A DNA stretch of 64,000 nucleotides, from assembly GCA_018398815.1 (NCBI GenBank), contig CM031596.1:74362286-74426285 (forward strand), written 5' to 3'. This DNA is from Conus ventricosus. Lineage: Eukaryota; Mollusca; Gastropoda; Neogastropoda; Conidae. The notes beneath the pieces were generated by a model that was given only the letters and a program-made list of their open reading frames with translations, had not been told where the DNA came from and did no database searches. The translations under genes and the position numbers were made by a program. Positions 24,463 to 34,117 of the stretch are shown here, piece after piece (the first letter of the stretch is position 1; every line of letters begins with the position of its first letter).

Positions 24463-24778
24463 CCTTCATTCTTTCCATTTCTTACGGAGGGTGCATGCTA
24501 GTGTAACGTGCCATCCATACCAACGGCCAAACTGGCCTTCTCATCCGAAAGTTGGTGATAGGATTTACGTGTGTGCAGAGATGTTATGCGTGCGTTCACA
24601 CACGGACCTCGGTTTTAGTCTCATTCGAAGAACTCTAGGGGAAATGGAGTCAGAACCAATGTTAACTCGAGGGGAAAATCCCCCTGTATCGACACGGCCA
24701 GGCGTAGATTCGAACCCGCAACCCCAGGATCACCAAGATTACGAGTCCGGCGCTCTACCAACTGAGCTATCCGGCCCC
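24463..24778 (-). mobile_element. 5' part of the SINE split by Polinton 1, with tRNA-like head
   Basis: On the minus strand the element opens at about 24778 with GGGGCCGGATAGCTCAG (A-box), a CGT anticodon-like loop and the B-box GGTTCGAATC: a threonine-tRNA-like pol III promoter. The body continues to 24463, where the Polinton interrupts it, and resumes at 7509. Rejoined length is about 540 bp. The unrelated-by-position copy near 62.15-62.53 kb shares the body and tail but lacks the head. Confidence 0.88.
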
Positions 24779-25310
24779 CGATTCACCTCTCCACCACTTT
24801 GCTCCACCCACCACACATCGTGCTGACGTCATTACACAGTGCCTGGCCCGAGTCCTCATGGTCCCTCCGTAATTTCCTTATTTGCATGGACCTCAGAACC
24901 GAGTACTGAAAAAAAGAATTAAAAGATTGAAAAAACAGTAAGAGTGGGATTTCAAAACGGTCCAAGTAATAATCCTTTTCACAGCGGTGAGGAAGACAGG
25001 AAAAACAGATTTAAGAAAGAATTCAATATGAGGAGGAAACCACTAATAGCGCGCGCAGACACACACGCGCGCACGTACATTTGGTTGTTTGAACGGGCCA
25101 ACCCCGAGAAAGATGGGGGGGGGGGGGGGGGGGGGGGGATGCTGGGTCGACGTAAAAAAAAAAAGCCAAAATTTTTCCAGTCAGGGACAGGTAGGTTCAT
25201 GATCCCCCATTTCTTCTCATCGTCCAGCGTGCATTGAGATGACTGTCCGTACATATACAAATTAATAGAATATTTCGCCTGAAATGCAAAACATCAAAGT
25301 AAACAAAGCA
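24779..25310. other. No gene; 24-base G run
   Basis: Flank between the SINE and a LINE. It holds CA/CG-rich sequence near 25055-25075 and a run of 24 G at 25115-25138. I see no coding signal. Confidence 0.6.
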
Positions 25311-25979
25311 GGAGTATTTTAAATTACTGACCAACATCAATGAAAACAAAGCCATTGGTCCTGATGGCGTTCCTGGCAAGCTCTTAAAATTATGTGCCAA
25401 TGAATTGACTGAGGTATACCAACTACTTTACCAAGCTTCACTTGACCAGGGAGTAATACCTGATAAGTGGCGATATGTGAGCATTGTTCCTTTATTCAAA
25501 AGGGTGACAAAAACAAAAGCAGAGAATTATAGACCTGTATCTCTTACATCCATATCAGCAAAACTACTTGAACACATAATATATAGTAGCATAATGGACC
25601 ATCTTGACAAATATGACTTCTTAAATAACGCCCAGCATGGTTTTAGACAGAGAAGGAGTTGTGAGACTCAACTTGTAACAACTCTCAATGATTTTAATAA
25701 CTGTCTTAACAACAGACAGCAAATAGATGCAATTTTATTAGACTTTTCTAAAGCCTTCGGTAAGGTTGACCATGAGGGCCTGCTGCTTAAACTAGAACAC
25801 ATCAGCATTGGCGGTTCTTTGCTAAAATGGGCTAGATCGTTCCTCGTTGGGAGAACGCAGAAAGCTGTTGTGGAAGGGTCGTCATCCCATGTAAACCAGT
25901 CTTGTCAGGTGTACCACAGGGAACTGTTCTTGGGCCCTTGTTTTTCTTAATTTATATAAATGACATAAGTAGAAATCTC

Positions 25980-26290
25980 CGCCTTGGCTTAAGGCTGTGT
26001 CAGACCAATTGACATAGGCCAGAACACCAAGGCTACAGCAAAATGTTGTTATGCTCTGCATAGTTATGTGGGGATTGTCTTCAGTCGTGACAAGCTCCTA
26101 GCATAACATTATCAGTCTCCCAAATCCCCGAAGTCGGAGTGTGGCTGCCCATGTGGCGGGGTAATCAAAAACGGTCACACACGTAATGTTCTCATCCCCA
26201 GCTGATGCATTTGTGCCATAGTGTTCAAATACTTCGGCTGTTCGGATGATCCCTGGAGTCTTTTAGCCAGGGTACGACAACAACAACAAC
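25980..26290 (+). mobile_element. SINE with (CAA)n tail inside the LINE
   Basis: A 311-bp insertion flanked by a perfect 12-bp target duplication AGTAGAAATCTC (25968-25979 and 26291-26302). It ends in CAACAACAACAACAAC. The internal block 'gtgtggctgcccatgtggcg' followed by 'aaaacggtcacacacgtaa' resembles a SINE body I associate with gastropod genomes. Removing it rejoins the RT reading text. Confidence 0.9.
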
Positions 26291-26598
26291 AGTAGAAATC
26301 TCTCTCCTGGAACTACTATAAGGCTTTTTGTGGATGACAGCTTCGTATATAGAACAATCAGAAGCAAGAATGATACACGCATTCTACAGAAGATCTAAAC
26401 GCTTTACAAGAGTGGGAAAGAACTTGGAAAATGGAATTTCATCCTCAAAAGTGCCAAGTGTTGCGTATATGTAATAAATGTTCACCAACTAGATCAGAAT
26501 TTCTATTCATAATACTATTCTTAAAGAAACCAATGCTGCAAAATATTTAGGCGTGATTACTGACAGTCGTCTCAAATGGAAAGAACATTACAATTTAG

Positions 26599-26753
26599 GG
26601 GGTCATCCCGATAGATCCCCGCACCGATAGATCCCTGCACCGAACCGATAGATCCCCGCACGATAGATCCCCGCATCGGTAGATCCCGCAAAGGGATAGG
26701 GTTAGGGTTCGGGTTAGGGATCTATCGGTGCGGGGATCTATCGGGGTGCACCC
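26599..26753. mobile_element. 155-bp foldback MITE with a telomere-like core
   Basis: Flanked by a perfect 9-bp duplication ACAATTTAG (26590-26598 and 26754-26762). Both ends consist of GATAGATCCCCGCACC-type repeats in opposite orientation, so most of the element can fold into one hairpin. The centre (about 26697-26719) reads as degenerate TTAGGG repeats. It sits inside LINE coding sequence that continues cleanly on both sides. Confidence 0.88.
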
Positions 26754-27532
26754 ACAATTTAGTATGTAAGAAAGCAAATAACATCTTAGCTTTCTAATAC
26801 AGGAATATCAACGACTGCCCAAAAAAGGTTAAAGACGACTGCTACAAAACACTGGTTAGACTAGTACTAGAATATGGTTGTTCAGTCTGGGATCCTTACC
26901 ATCTAAAGGACATTGATAACCTCAAAAGATTCAGAAGAGAGCAGCACGGTTCGTAACAGGGAACCATATCAGAGAGAAGGGGAATTCTAGGAAGAACATG
27001 AGGAAATTAAACCCTTAGAAGAGAGAAGAGCTTTTATCAAACTTAATACCTTCTTCAAAGGCAGAGCTAAACTGATTGATATTCCAATAGAACAACTAGT
27101 ATTGAACAAAAGTAGCACCAGGTTGGCGGTCAATGTTATACCATACCTGCATCAAATATTGACAGCCACTTACATTCATTTTATCCTAGTTCTGTACGGC
27201 TGTGGAACTCACTGCTGGGTGCCATCAAGATTGCCTCAAATGCAGTCTCATTTAAAAAGCAAATTGATACGACAGTTTTAGATCTGCATATTGACGATTT
27301 TCTATTTTAACTTCCCCAGATATTTTATGGTTACCTGGGCCTGAATCTGGCCATTGCTTTTAACTTTTTGAATATCGTGTGCAACCCCTTGTTGCCAAAT
27401 TTTGCTCCAGGGGCCAACAGACTGAGTCGCACTTTATTTCATGTTATTTTATTTTACTTTTTAACATGCGCGCTGGTGACCTACTCCTTTTGAGTGAACA
27501 GTATTTTAGGAAGAAGAAGAAGAAGAAGATTT

Positions 27533-28000
27533 TGGTAAATATACCCCTAATAAGACATTTTGTGTGAAAGATAACTCGTTTGTTTTCCGGTTTGTAAAAC
27601 ACGTGCAAGCGTGGGCATACGAGCTGACGTGAAAAGTATCTTGTGTATTGTTCAGGTAAAGTAAAGTGATTTACGGTGTAAATCAGTTAAGGACCATTAA
27701 AACCCTGTGTAGCAATGACTTAACGGACAATCTCTAAGCTAGTACTTTGCCGTAGACAATGTCTTAGTTCATTTCAATGCTGCCATGTGTAACGCAGTGC
27801 TTACACGTAGTCGTACACAGTGACACACACACACACACACACACACAAAACACACACAATCTTCATAATCAAGGCTTTCAATCAACAATGTCATCTTTAA
27901 GAACTTCCTCGCTGATCAGCAGTTCCATGTCCATGTTGGGCACCTCACTGTCTGATATCCACAAGTAGGGTTAGGGTGTACCCAAAGGGCATCGACGTTC
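27533..28000. other. No recognised gene up to the assembly gap
   Basis: Contains a (CA)n tract at about 27822-27846 and, just before the gap, 'gggttagggtgtaccc', which resembles the end of the foldback element at 26599-26753. No coding signal. Confidence 0.55.
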
Positions 28001-29000
28001 NNNNNNNNNNNNNNNNNNNNNNNNNNNNNNNNNNNNNNNNNNNNNNNNNNNNNNNNNNNNNNNNNNNNNNNNNNNNNNNNNNNNNNNNNNNNNNNNNNNN
28101 NNNNNNNNNNNNNNNNNNNNNNNNNNNNNNNNNNNNNNNNNNNNNNNNNNNNNNNNNNNNNNNNNNNNNNNNNNNNNNNNNNNNNNNNNNNNNNNNNNNN
28201 NNNNNNNNNNNNNNNNNNNNNNNNNNNNNNNNNNNNNNNNNNNNNNNNNNNNNNNNNNNNNNNNNNNNNNNNNNNNNNNNNNNNNNNNNNNNNNNNNNNN
28301 NNNNNNNNNNNNNNNNNNNNNNNNNNNNNNNNNNNNNNNNNNNNNNNNNNNNNNNNNNNNNNNNNNNNNNNNNNNNNNNNNNNNNNNNNNNNNNNNNNNN
28401 NNNNNNNNNNNNNNNNNNNNNNNNNNNNNNNNNNNNNNNNNNNNNNNNNNNNNNNNNNNNNNNNNNNNNNNNNNNNNNNNNNNNNNNNNNNNNNNNNNNN
28501 NNNNNNNNNNNNNNNNNNNNNNNNNNNNNNNNNNNNNNNNNNNNNNNNNNNNNNNNNNNNNNNNNNNNNNNNNNNNNNNNNNNNNNNNNNNNNNNNNNNN
28601 NNNNNNNNNNNNNNNNNNNNNNNNNNNNNNNNNNNNNNNNNNNNNNNNNNNNNNNNNNNNNNNNNNNNNNNNNNNNNNNNNNNNNNNNNNNNNNNNNNNN
28701 NNNNNNNNNNNNNNNNNNNNNNNNNNNNNNNNNNNNNNNNNNNNNNNNNNNNNNNNNNNNNNNNNNNNNNNNNNNNNNNNNNNNNNNNNNNNNNNNNNNN
28801 NNNNNNNNNNNNNNNNNNNNNNNNNNNNNNNNNNNNNNNNNNNNNNNNNNNNNNNNNNNNNNNNNNNNNNNNNNNNNNNNNNNNNNNNNNNNNNNNNNNN
28901 NNNNNNNNNNNNNNNNNNNNNNNNNNNNNNNNNNNNNNNNNNNNNNNNNNNNNNNNNNNNNNNNNNNNNNNNNNNNNNNNNNNNNNNNNNNNNNNNNNNN
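28001..29000. other. Assembly gap, 1000 N
   Basis: Exactly 1000 unknown bases, so the true size and possibly the relative orientation of the two sides are unknown. The body of Polinton 2 should lie here. Confidence 0.99.
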
Positions 29001-29147
29001 GGGGCCGGGGTTAGGGGGGAAAAAAAAGAAAAAAATTAGCAGAGTGGAACAGACAAAAAAAATTAATGTGCAGAATATAACTCATCATGAAAACATAACA
29101 CCGCCAGCGCCAAAACAAGTTGATTCAATGCCCGCTATAAAAACTCC

Positions 29148-29351
29148 ATGTATTCAAGGGCCCCAAAGTCTTCATGGAATATTGAACTTAAAACTGTTGC
29201 CATTTTTGGCGCCATTGCTGCTGTTGGGGGCAGTTATTACTGTTATAAAATATATAAACAATGGCAGCCGAAACAAAAGCAATCAAAAAAATCTGAACCG
29301 TCTAAATACAGAAGACAACAGCACGCCAAAACCGTCAACAACAAAAGATAA
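29148..29351 (+). CDS. Polinton small membrane protein (67 aa), uncertain frame
   Basis: From the ATG at 29148 the product is a short hydrophilic lead, one hydrophobic segment of about 20 residues ('TVAIFGAIAAVGG') and a tail rich in lysine, arginine and glutamine. One membrane span with a basic tail is plausible for a virion or host-membrane protein. The overlapping frame that ends at 29367 is also hydrophobic in the same place, so the choice of frame is uncertain, and sequence just after the gap is poor. A degraded copy lies at 21590-22000. Confidence 0.45.
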   Translation: MYSRAPKSSWNIELKTVAIFGAIAAVGGSYYCYKIYKQWQPKQKQSKKSEPSKYRRQQHAKTVNNKR

Positions 29352-29659
29352 TTTGATCCATTTATAATGCAATAATATTTTAAATTTTTTTTAATAAAAA
29401 TAAATCATGCGTATTATAAAATGATAAAGTCAATAAATAAAGACATGGAGTCTATAAAAGACATTTCCATAGACCAGAATTGTAAATCAATGCGGTTGCT
29501 TAGGATGTAAGAACTTCCTTAAGATCTATGCTGACCGATCTTGCGCAGAGAACGCTGAGCAAGACATCCCAACGATGCCGCGTTTTTTGAGGCGTGTGTA
29601 CTATATTAGACATCTGCTATTTAAGATAAAAACATAGATTGTATTTTTTTGATATTATA

Positions 29660-29835
29660 AGATAACTTGGTTTGTACTTAAAGGATGACTTAGTTATGAT
29701 CTTGAGGTGACTTAATCAGAACTTAGAAGTTACTTGATCAAGAACTTATTAAGAACTTGAAGTAACTTAATTAAAAACTAATAATTAAGAACTTGGGGTG
29801 ACCTTAATTAAAACTTAATTAAGAACTTAGGCGAC
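29660..29835. repeat. ACTTAA-rich subterminal zone of Polinton 2
   Basis: Irregular repeats built on ACTTAA/ACTTGA, spaced roughly 15-30 bases. Present at the same place in Polinton 1 and, as TTAAGT repeats, beside polB of Polinton 3. Confidence 0.8.
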
Positions 29836-30370
29836 CTTGGGGTAGGAGTGTGTGTGGTGTACACAGGGGTGGGGTGGGAGGGCGTGCGGCGTGGGTGGGG
29901 GTGGGTGGACGTGCGTGCGTGGGGTAGGACAAAACACACACACAAACAAACAACAAACACAAACAAACAAACACACAAGGCTAACCCTATCTAGTTTGTT
30001 TGCCAGAACATTTAAAAATCGTTATCCAGTTGCATAAGGGCACACTGCGTTTTTTAAACAATCAAACAGCCGAAGCAGGCAGGCGCAAATGTCATATGGC
30101 AGCAAACCGTACATCATGATCGTTACTATATTAGAGCCACGTCAGTGTGTGCATGCGTGGGTGGGGGGTGGGGTGGTCGGGTGTGGAGGGGGTGGGGTAG
30201 GACAAAACACCACACCACACAAACAAACAACAAACACAAACAAACACAAAACAAACAAACAACAAACAAACAAACAAACAACAAACACCCAATGCCACTA
30301 GACCACACTGCGCCAACCACGTCAGCGGTAGGCCTGCTGTGGTCTTACAGTCGCACGTTAGAGAGGGCTT
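29836..30370. repeat. Two diverged GGTGGG...CAAACAAACAA units
   Basis: A G-rich strand followed by 'gtaggacaaaacac' and a CAAA-rich run appears twice (about 29840-29975 and 30150-30290), a local duplication. Strong strand asymmetry (G-rich then A/C-rich). Confidence 0.75.
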
Positions 30371-30376
30371 TGTAGT

Positions 30377-30399
30377 CAATCGGCAGAGTCTGCCGATTG
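30377..30399. repeat. Perfect 11-bp-stem hairpin
   Basis: CAATCGGCAGA, one G, then TCTGCCGATTG. It lies in the right arm of Polinton 2. No flanking T-run to suggest a terminator; function unknown. Confidence 0.8.
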
Positions 30400-30796
30400 G
30401 CCTAGTTTTGCAAAACCGTTACTATTTTAAGTCCGCGTCATGTGTTTGTGGCGTTCACTGAGAGCCTTGCAGAGCAGTTGTCGGAGGCAGTAGCGAACAG
30501 TGCACGCCCCCATAATTAGCCAGTAACAACACCGGCCCTGTCCTGGCCCAGCCCAAGTCGTTTCCGCGTCGTCCTGCTTTGCCGTTGTGTCACAAACACC
30601 ACAAGGTTAGAAGTATTTTCTGAACTACTAGTAGTACACCGTCACTGAACATTTGGAGCTTTTGATAGAATCATTTCTTCAAAAGTTAAAAGCTTTTCAA
30701 AGTTACTCTAATTAAATAATTGTTGAAGAAACAAAAAACAAAATGCTTCCTTTGGCTTTGAGGGAGGAGAACAAGGCTCGCTACTCAATTTATTTC

Positions 30797-30970
30797 TCAA
30801 AAACTTTGCCATGGCCTCATGATAAAACAATGTATTTTTCCACAAATCGTCTGTTGATCAGAAAGTTTTCCTTGCGAAGATAACAACACTTCAGCCATTT
30901 CTTGAGTAATATTAGTGTCACTTCCAGCACTGACAGAAGGCATTGAAACATCACTTCCCTGACCCGCCAT
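30797..30970 (-). CDS. Possible short divergent gene in Polinton 2 (57 aa)
   Basis: An ATG at 30970 in AACATGGCGG context opens a 57-codon frame (MAGQGSDVSMPSV...) rich in Ser and acidic residues, to a stop at 30797. On the opposite strand, an ATG at 31031 in AAAATGGCGGCGG context opens 38 codons about 60 bases away. The pair looks like a compact divergent start region in a CpG-richer patch (30.95-31.15 kb). No family recognised; either could be a first exon or chance. Confidence 0.25.
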   Translation of the reverse strand: MAGQGSDVSMPSVSAGSDTNITQEMAEVLLSSQGKLSDQQTICGKIHCFIMRPWQSF

Positions 30971-31017
30971 GTTTTTAACACACACAAGTTCTCTCTGAAA
31001 CGTCTTTTACAGCCCAC

Positions 31018-31269
31018 CGGTCGAATGTAAAATGGCGGCGGCTGTGTATGGTGGGCACAACACTGGCAACTGTCTCGTCATCAGGTGTGCGACGCCGCGT
31101 GGTCTCGCAGCAGTTCCCCGCACGAACCCCCAGAGCGCCTAGCCTGCGCTGTGTAAACGAAGGCCCGCAAGCCGTAAATTAAAGTGATCAGGTTTCAGCC
31201 CTGTGTCTGCCTGCTGTGTGCGGATTTTATGTCATTTAATTGAGAGAGAAAGAAAGAGAAAGTGTGTGT

Positions 31270-31301
<32 letters not shown>

Positions 31302-31334
31302 TGCCCGCCTCTCTGTCTGTCTGTCTCTCTCTTC

Positions 31335-31371
<37 letters not shown>

Positions 31372-31733
31372 GTTGCGCGCGCATGTATGAGCGTGTGTTT
31401 GTGTGTATGTGTGTGTGTTCGTGTGTGAGTGTGTGTGTGCATACGCACGTATGCTATGGCTCCAAAACTGGCTTCTCCTCCGTGTCTAAATAGAAATATT
31501 ATTTAAACCCACAAGCAATCCTTCACCACACGGAGGGCAACTTGACCTTAACGGGCTTTGGCTCGCCTCTCTCTGTGCTGACGAACTCCCCGCTGTAATT
31601 AACATACTGCGAAGTAATCGGATAGCCTAGTTGCACCCACCCTTTGTATATGGGCCGCGTTCAGCCACAACTGCTTTTCCCTGCGTTACTCTAGGGGCGT
31701 GTTCAGTCCCGCTACTTTCCCCTACCTACTCTC
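31018..31733. other. Polinton 2 right subterminal region
   Basis: CpG-richer sequence, then a GT repeat (31264-31300) and CTGT/CT-rich sequence to about 31450. From about 31613 the text matches 24135-24283 next to the Polinton 1 right repeat. Confidence 0.65.
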
Positions 31734-31922
31734 TGAAAACTTTAGTAAATTAGTATTAAAACGGATACCCCTGCACAGTATGTTTGTTTGTAGATAATCG
31801 TTATTTTTTGGTTATTGGCGTCTTACTTGTCAGAGAACAGTAATATGCTGATTCTAGGTCACTTTCGCCCAAAAACTCGGTGGAGGAGCAAGTGGGGTAG
31901 AGTCGGCATATTACTGTTCTCT
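31734..31922 (-). repeat. Terminal inverted repeat of Polinton 2
   Basis: Matches the Polinton 1 repeats across the inner part ('cggataccc', 'agataatcgttattttttgg', 'cgcccaaaaactcggtggag'). The outer ~88 bases differ: AGAGAACAGTAATATGC and its exact reverse complement flank 50-odd bases, giving a 17-bp stem, whereas Polinton 1 has only 9 bp. Outside 31922 the LINE coding text resumes. Confidence 0.88.
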
Positions 31923-32251
31923 AGGTCCTGTATTAGGTTATTCTGGTTATTTCTCAGGTCTGGAATCCCAATGTTGTCCTGTCTCTTACTCCTTATGTAA
32001 GACCAAAATTTCTTGTTTTGATGATCACCTTCCGAAATCATCGAATTAACATAATTGGAGTGAGCAAGTCTACATTCTCTCTGACACCTTCTCTTAATAT
32101 GTTTATACCTAACCAGTAATCTTTCTGAATTAGGATGTAGTTTCAATTTCTTAAAGAAACGATGTTTCCTTCTCAACAAACGTTTAGTTTTAGTAGTAAT
32201 CCATGGCTGGTGGTTCTTGCTTGAAGTTATTTTAGTAGGTATGTTTGTCAT
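31923..32251 (-). pseudogene. LINE linker between endonuclease and RT
   Basis: Basic segment 'HQPWITTKTKRLLRRKHR' then 'KKFWSYIRSKRQDN', typical of the region before the RT. The frame runs into the Polinton end, where its last residues are not LINE. Confidence 0.75.
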
Positions 32252-32403
32252 CCATAATAAATTCCAAATTAGTTTTTATACACTTCCAAAGATCACTGAC
32301 ATTATCTTTAACACTATGGGAACCTCAAAAAAAGACGACTGAAATTATGAGTATCCCTGCGCAATTTTGGTAATCTGCTTGGTTCCAGAGTCTGATGGTA
32401 CGT

Positions 32404-33115
32404 TTAGGGGGTTTTCTTCGAAAGGGTTTGAAAGTTACTCTCTAAAAGAACTATGTCATGATCACCCAGGCCTGCAATTAATTCCTGATTGCCTAAAGCG
32501 CCTGGACAATTGGTAAAAAATAAATCCAGGAATGCCTTACCACGAGTTGGTGATTCAACTGACTGTACTAATCCAAGGTCTTTGGTGGCATCAAAAAACT
32601 GAGTATTAATATTTTTACTGTATTGATTACCAAGTATGGCATCTTCACCCCAATCAATATCTGGTAAATTAAAGTCTCCACCAATCCATAATATTGCCTT
32701 CCTATTGGCCAAAACAATGTTAGAAATGTCTCTGCAAATAGACAAACATACATTTTCATCTGAGTCTGGAGGTCTGTAAACTGATCCAACAATGACAGGT
32801 CTCTTATTCTTGAAATTAATCCTACAAAATAAACTTTCACTATTTTTGCCTTGATATAAAAACTCACTGGCTAAATTCTTCCTAATGGCAATCAAGACTC
32901 CCCCACCTCTTTTTCCAAGTCTGTCCTTTCTATAAATATCAAAATCCTCCATTAAAAAGTTCACTACTGGATGTTCCAGTTTCTAGCCAAGTTTCTGTTC
33001 CAATTACAACATCAATGTTTTTTTCAGTGACTAAATTACTGAGTTCTTCCTTTTTCTTAATAAGAGATTGAAAATTTACGACTATGCATTTAAGTTTATC
33101 TTTTCTCTTAATGAT
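32404..33115 (-). pseudogene. LINE apurinic-type endonuclease domain
   Basis: Predicted to nick target DNA for target-primed reverse transcription. The catalytic 'GTETWLE' segment lies near 33000, followed after a frameshift near 32960 by 'KRGGGVLIAIRKN', 'VGSVYRPP', the 'GGDFNLPDIDW' metal-site motif and 'GLGDHDIVL' with the terminal His. Disrupted by at least one indel. Confidence 0.85.
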
Positions 33116-33163
33116 TTAGGGTTCAGTTGCACTTTATGATTTGGGATTTTATCAGTTTTAGAA

Positions 33164-33640
33164 TCAGGGGGATGCAAACTTAGGACAAAATTTCAAGTTT
33201 TCTTTTGGGGATCGGTCTGGTGAGATAGGGTCAAAACGGTTGCTTTCTGAGCTGCAGTTTTCAATAGAATCCTCAAAAAGTCTTGAACTAAAGTTTGGAA
33301 GCCCGCAGGTAAAACAAGTCCATGATATATCACTATTGCATAATGCTTCATAAACTGCTGAATTCATTAACATACATTTAGTGTGATACCATGAATTGCA
33401 GACGTCACAGGCAACTGCTTTATGTTTCCATGTGACTCTCATATTGCAAACACGATTGTAATGAATAGAATACATTAATTTTTGTGACTTCAGCGACGTA
33501 TACACAACTATGTAGGTTCTGAGGTATTCATGATTTAAAGAATTTACACAATAAAACGAGATCAATCGATCAAGGGAGGTAAGGGAAGATAACTCATGAA
33601 CAAAATATCTCTTTTTCTTCTTCCTAAAATACTGGTTCAC
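33164..33640 (-). pseudogene. LINE ORF1 with PHD-like zinc finger
   Basis: The conserved part reads 'WKHKAVACDVCNSWYHTKC' then 'SWTCFTCGLPNFSSRLF', giving the CxxC...HxxC...CxxC pattern of a PHD finger, as in ORF1 of many molluscan CR1/L2-type LINEs. The upstream end of the frame reads into the fused 3' tail of another LINE, so the true start is unclear, perhaps the internal Met before 'RVTWKH'. Confidence 0.75.
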
Positions 33641-33859
33641 TCAAAAACGAGTAGGTCACCAGCGCGCATGTTAAAAAGTAAAATAAAATAACATAAAACA
33701 GTGCGACTCAGACTGTTGGCCCCTGGAGCAAATTTGGCAACAAGGGGTCGCACTCGATATTCAAGAAGTTAAAAGCAATGGCCAAATTCAGGCCCAGGTA
33801 ATAGTAAAATAGTCTAAGACGGATGCCCAAGGAATATACACTCTTAGCACCCGGTTACA

Positions 33860-34117
33860 ACTAGTTAAGTACTGGTTAAGTACAAGTTAAGTACAGGTTA
33901 AGTAAAAGTTAAGTACAAGTCAGATTAAGTTCTTAAGTCAAGCACAGGTTAAGTACAAGCAGGGACCGTACAGTCCCTGTACGGTCCCTGGTACAAGTCA
34001 AGTTCTTAAGTCAAGTCGTCAAGTACTTGTCAAGTTCTTAAGTCATGTTCTAGCCCAGGTCTTGTTCTTAAGTCAAATTTTAAGTTCTTAAGCCAGTTCC
34101 AGACCACGTTAAGTTCT
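33860..34117. repeat. TTAAGT-rich zone beside polB of Polinton 3
   Basis: Repeats of the form GTTAAGTACAG/AAGTCAAGT. It is the inverted counterpart of the ACTTAA zones of Polintons 1 and 2, as expected if Polinton 3 runs right to left. A hairpin at 33961-33989 has 13-bp arms (AGGGACCGTACAG) and a 3-base loop. Confidence 0.78.

Larger units (their letters stand above)
25311..27300 (+). pseudogene. LINE reverse transcriptase ORF, interrupted
   Basis: RT fingers 'NENKAIGPDG' near 25335, 'ENYRPVSLTSI' near 25530, 'HGFRQRRSCETQL' near 25640, palm motif A 'LLDFSKAFGKVDHEGLL' near 25735 (the first Asp is kept), '[13 protein letters not shown]' near 25908 in another frame, and motif C 'FVDD' near 26324 after the SINE. 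The thumb/C-terminal part ('EYGCSVWDPY', 'RLWNSL') runs to about 27300 beyond the foldback element. Frameshifts and two insertions make it dead. Confidence 0.88.
25311..27532 (+). mobile_element. 5'-truncated LINE (reverse transcriptase to 3' tail), split twice
   Basis: A non-LTR retrotransposon of the CR1/L2/Jockey-like group, starting inside the reverse transcriptase and ending in a GAA repeat (near 27509-27528). Two younger insertions lie within it: a SINE at 25980-26290 and a foldback element at 26599-26753. The 3' untranslated region, from 'cctgggcctgaat' to 'agtattttaggaagaag', is shared with 33620-33800 (minus strand) and 48455-48511. Confidence 0.85.
29001..31922 (+). mobile_element. 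Right arm of Polinton 2
   Basis: Contains, in order, the small membrane-protein gene, the ACTTAA-rich zone, a GT/CA-rich zone, an unassigned 1-kb segment and a terminal inverted repeat ending at 31922. The order and text match the right arm of Polinton 1. The left part is missing behind the N gap. The element ends inside a minus-strand LINE, so it inserted into that LINE or was joined there. Confidence 0.85.
31923..33859 (-). mobile_element. LINE with PHD-finger ORF1 and endonuclease, cut off before the RT
   Basis: Reading right to left: a terminus TGTAACCGGGTGCTAAGAG at 33859, a fragment carrying the 3' end of a related LINE (about 33800-33620, GAA-rich end), then 5' leader, a PHD-type zinc-finger frame, an apurinic endonuclease domain and the linker before the RT. 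At 31922 the Polinton repeat begins and the RT is absent. The reverse transcriptase at 25.3-27.5 kb belongs to the same family but lies on the other strand. Confidence 0.82.

Noticed and set aside
24698..24778. tRNA-Thr gene
   Set aside because: Good A- and B-boxes and an anticodon-like loop, but it is continuous with a SINE body and is better explained as the SINE head.
27976..29367. 463-codon open frame
   Set aside because: It is open only because it spans 1000 N; just the last ~115 codons are real sequence, and their frame is uncertain.
29840..30290. CRISPR-like or regularly spaced repeat array
   Set aside because: Only two diverged units with microsatellite content; eukaryotic context.
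31203..31493. Cys/Val/Leu/Ser-rich frame
   Set aside because: GT and CTGT microsatellite translation, not a gene.
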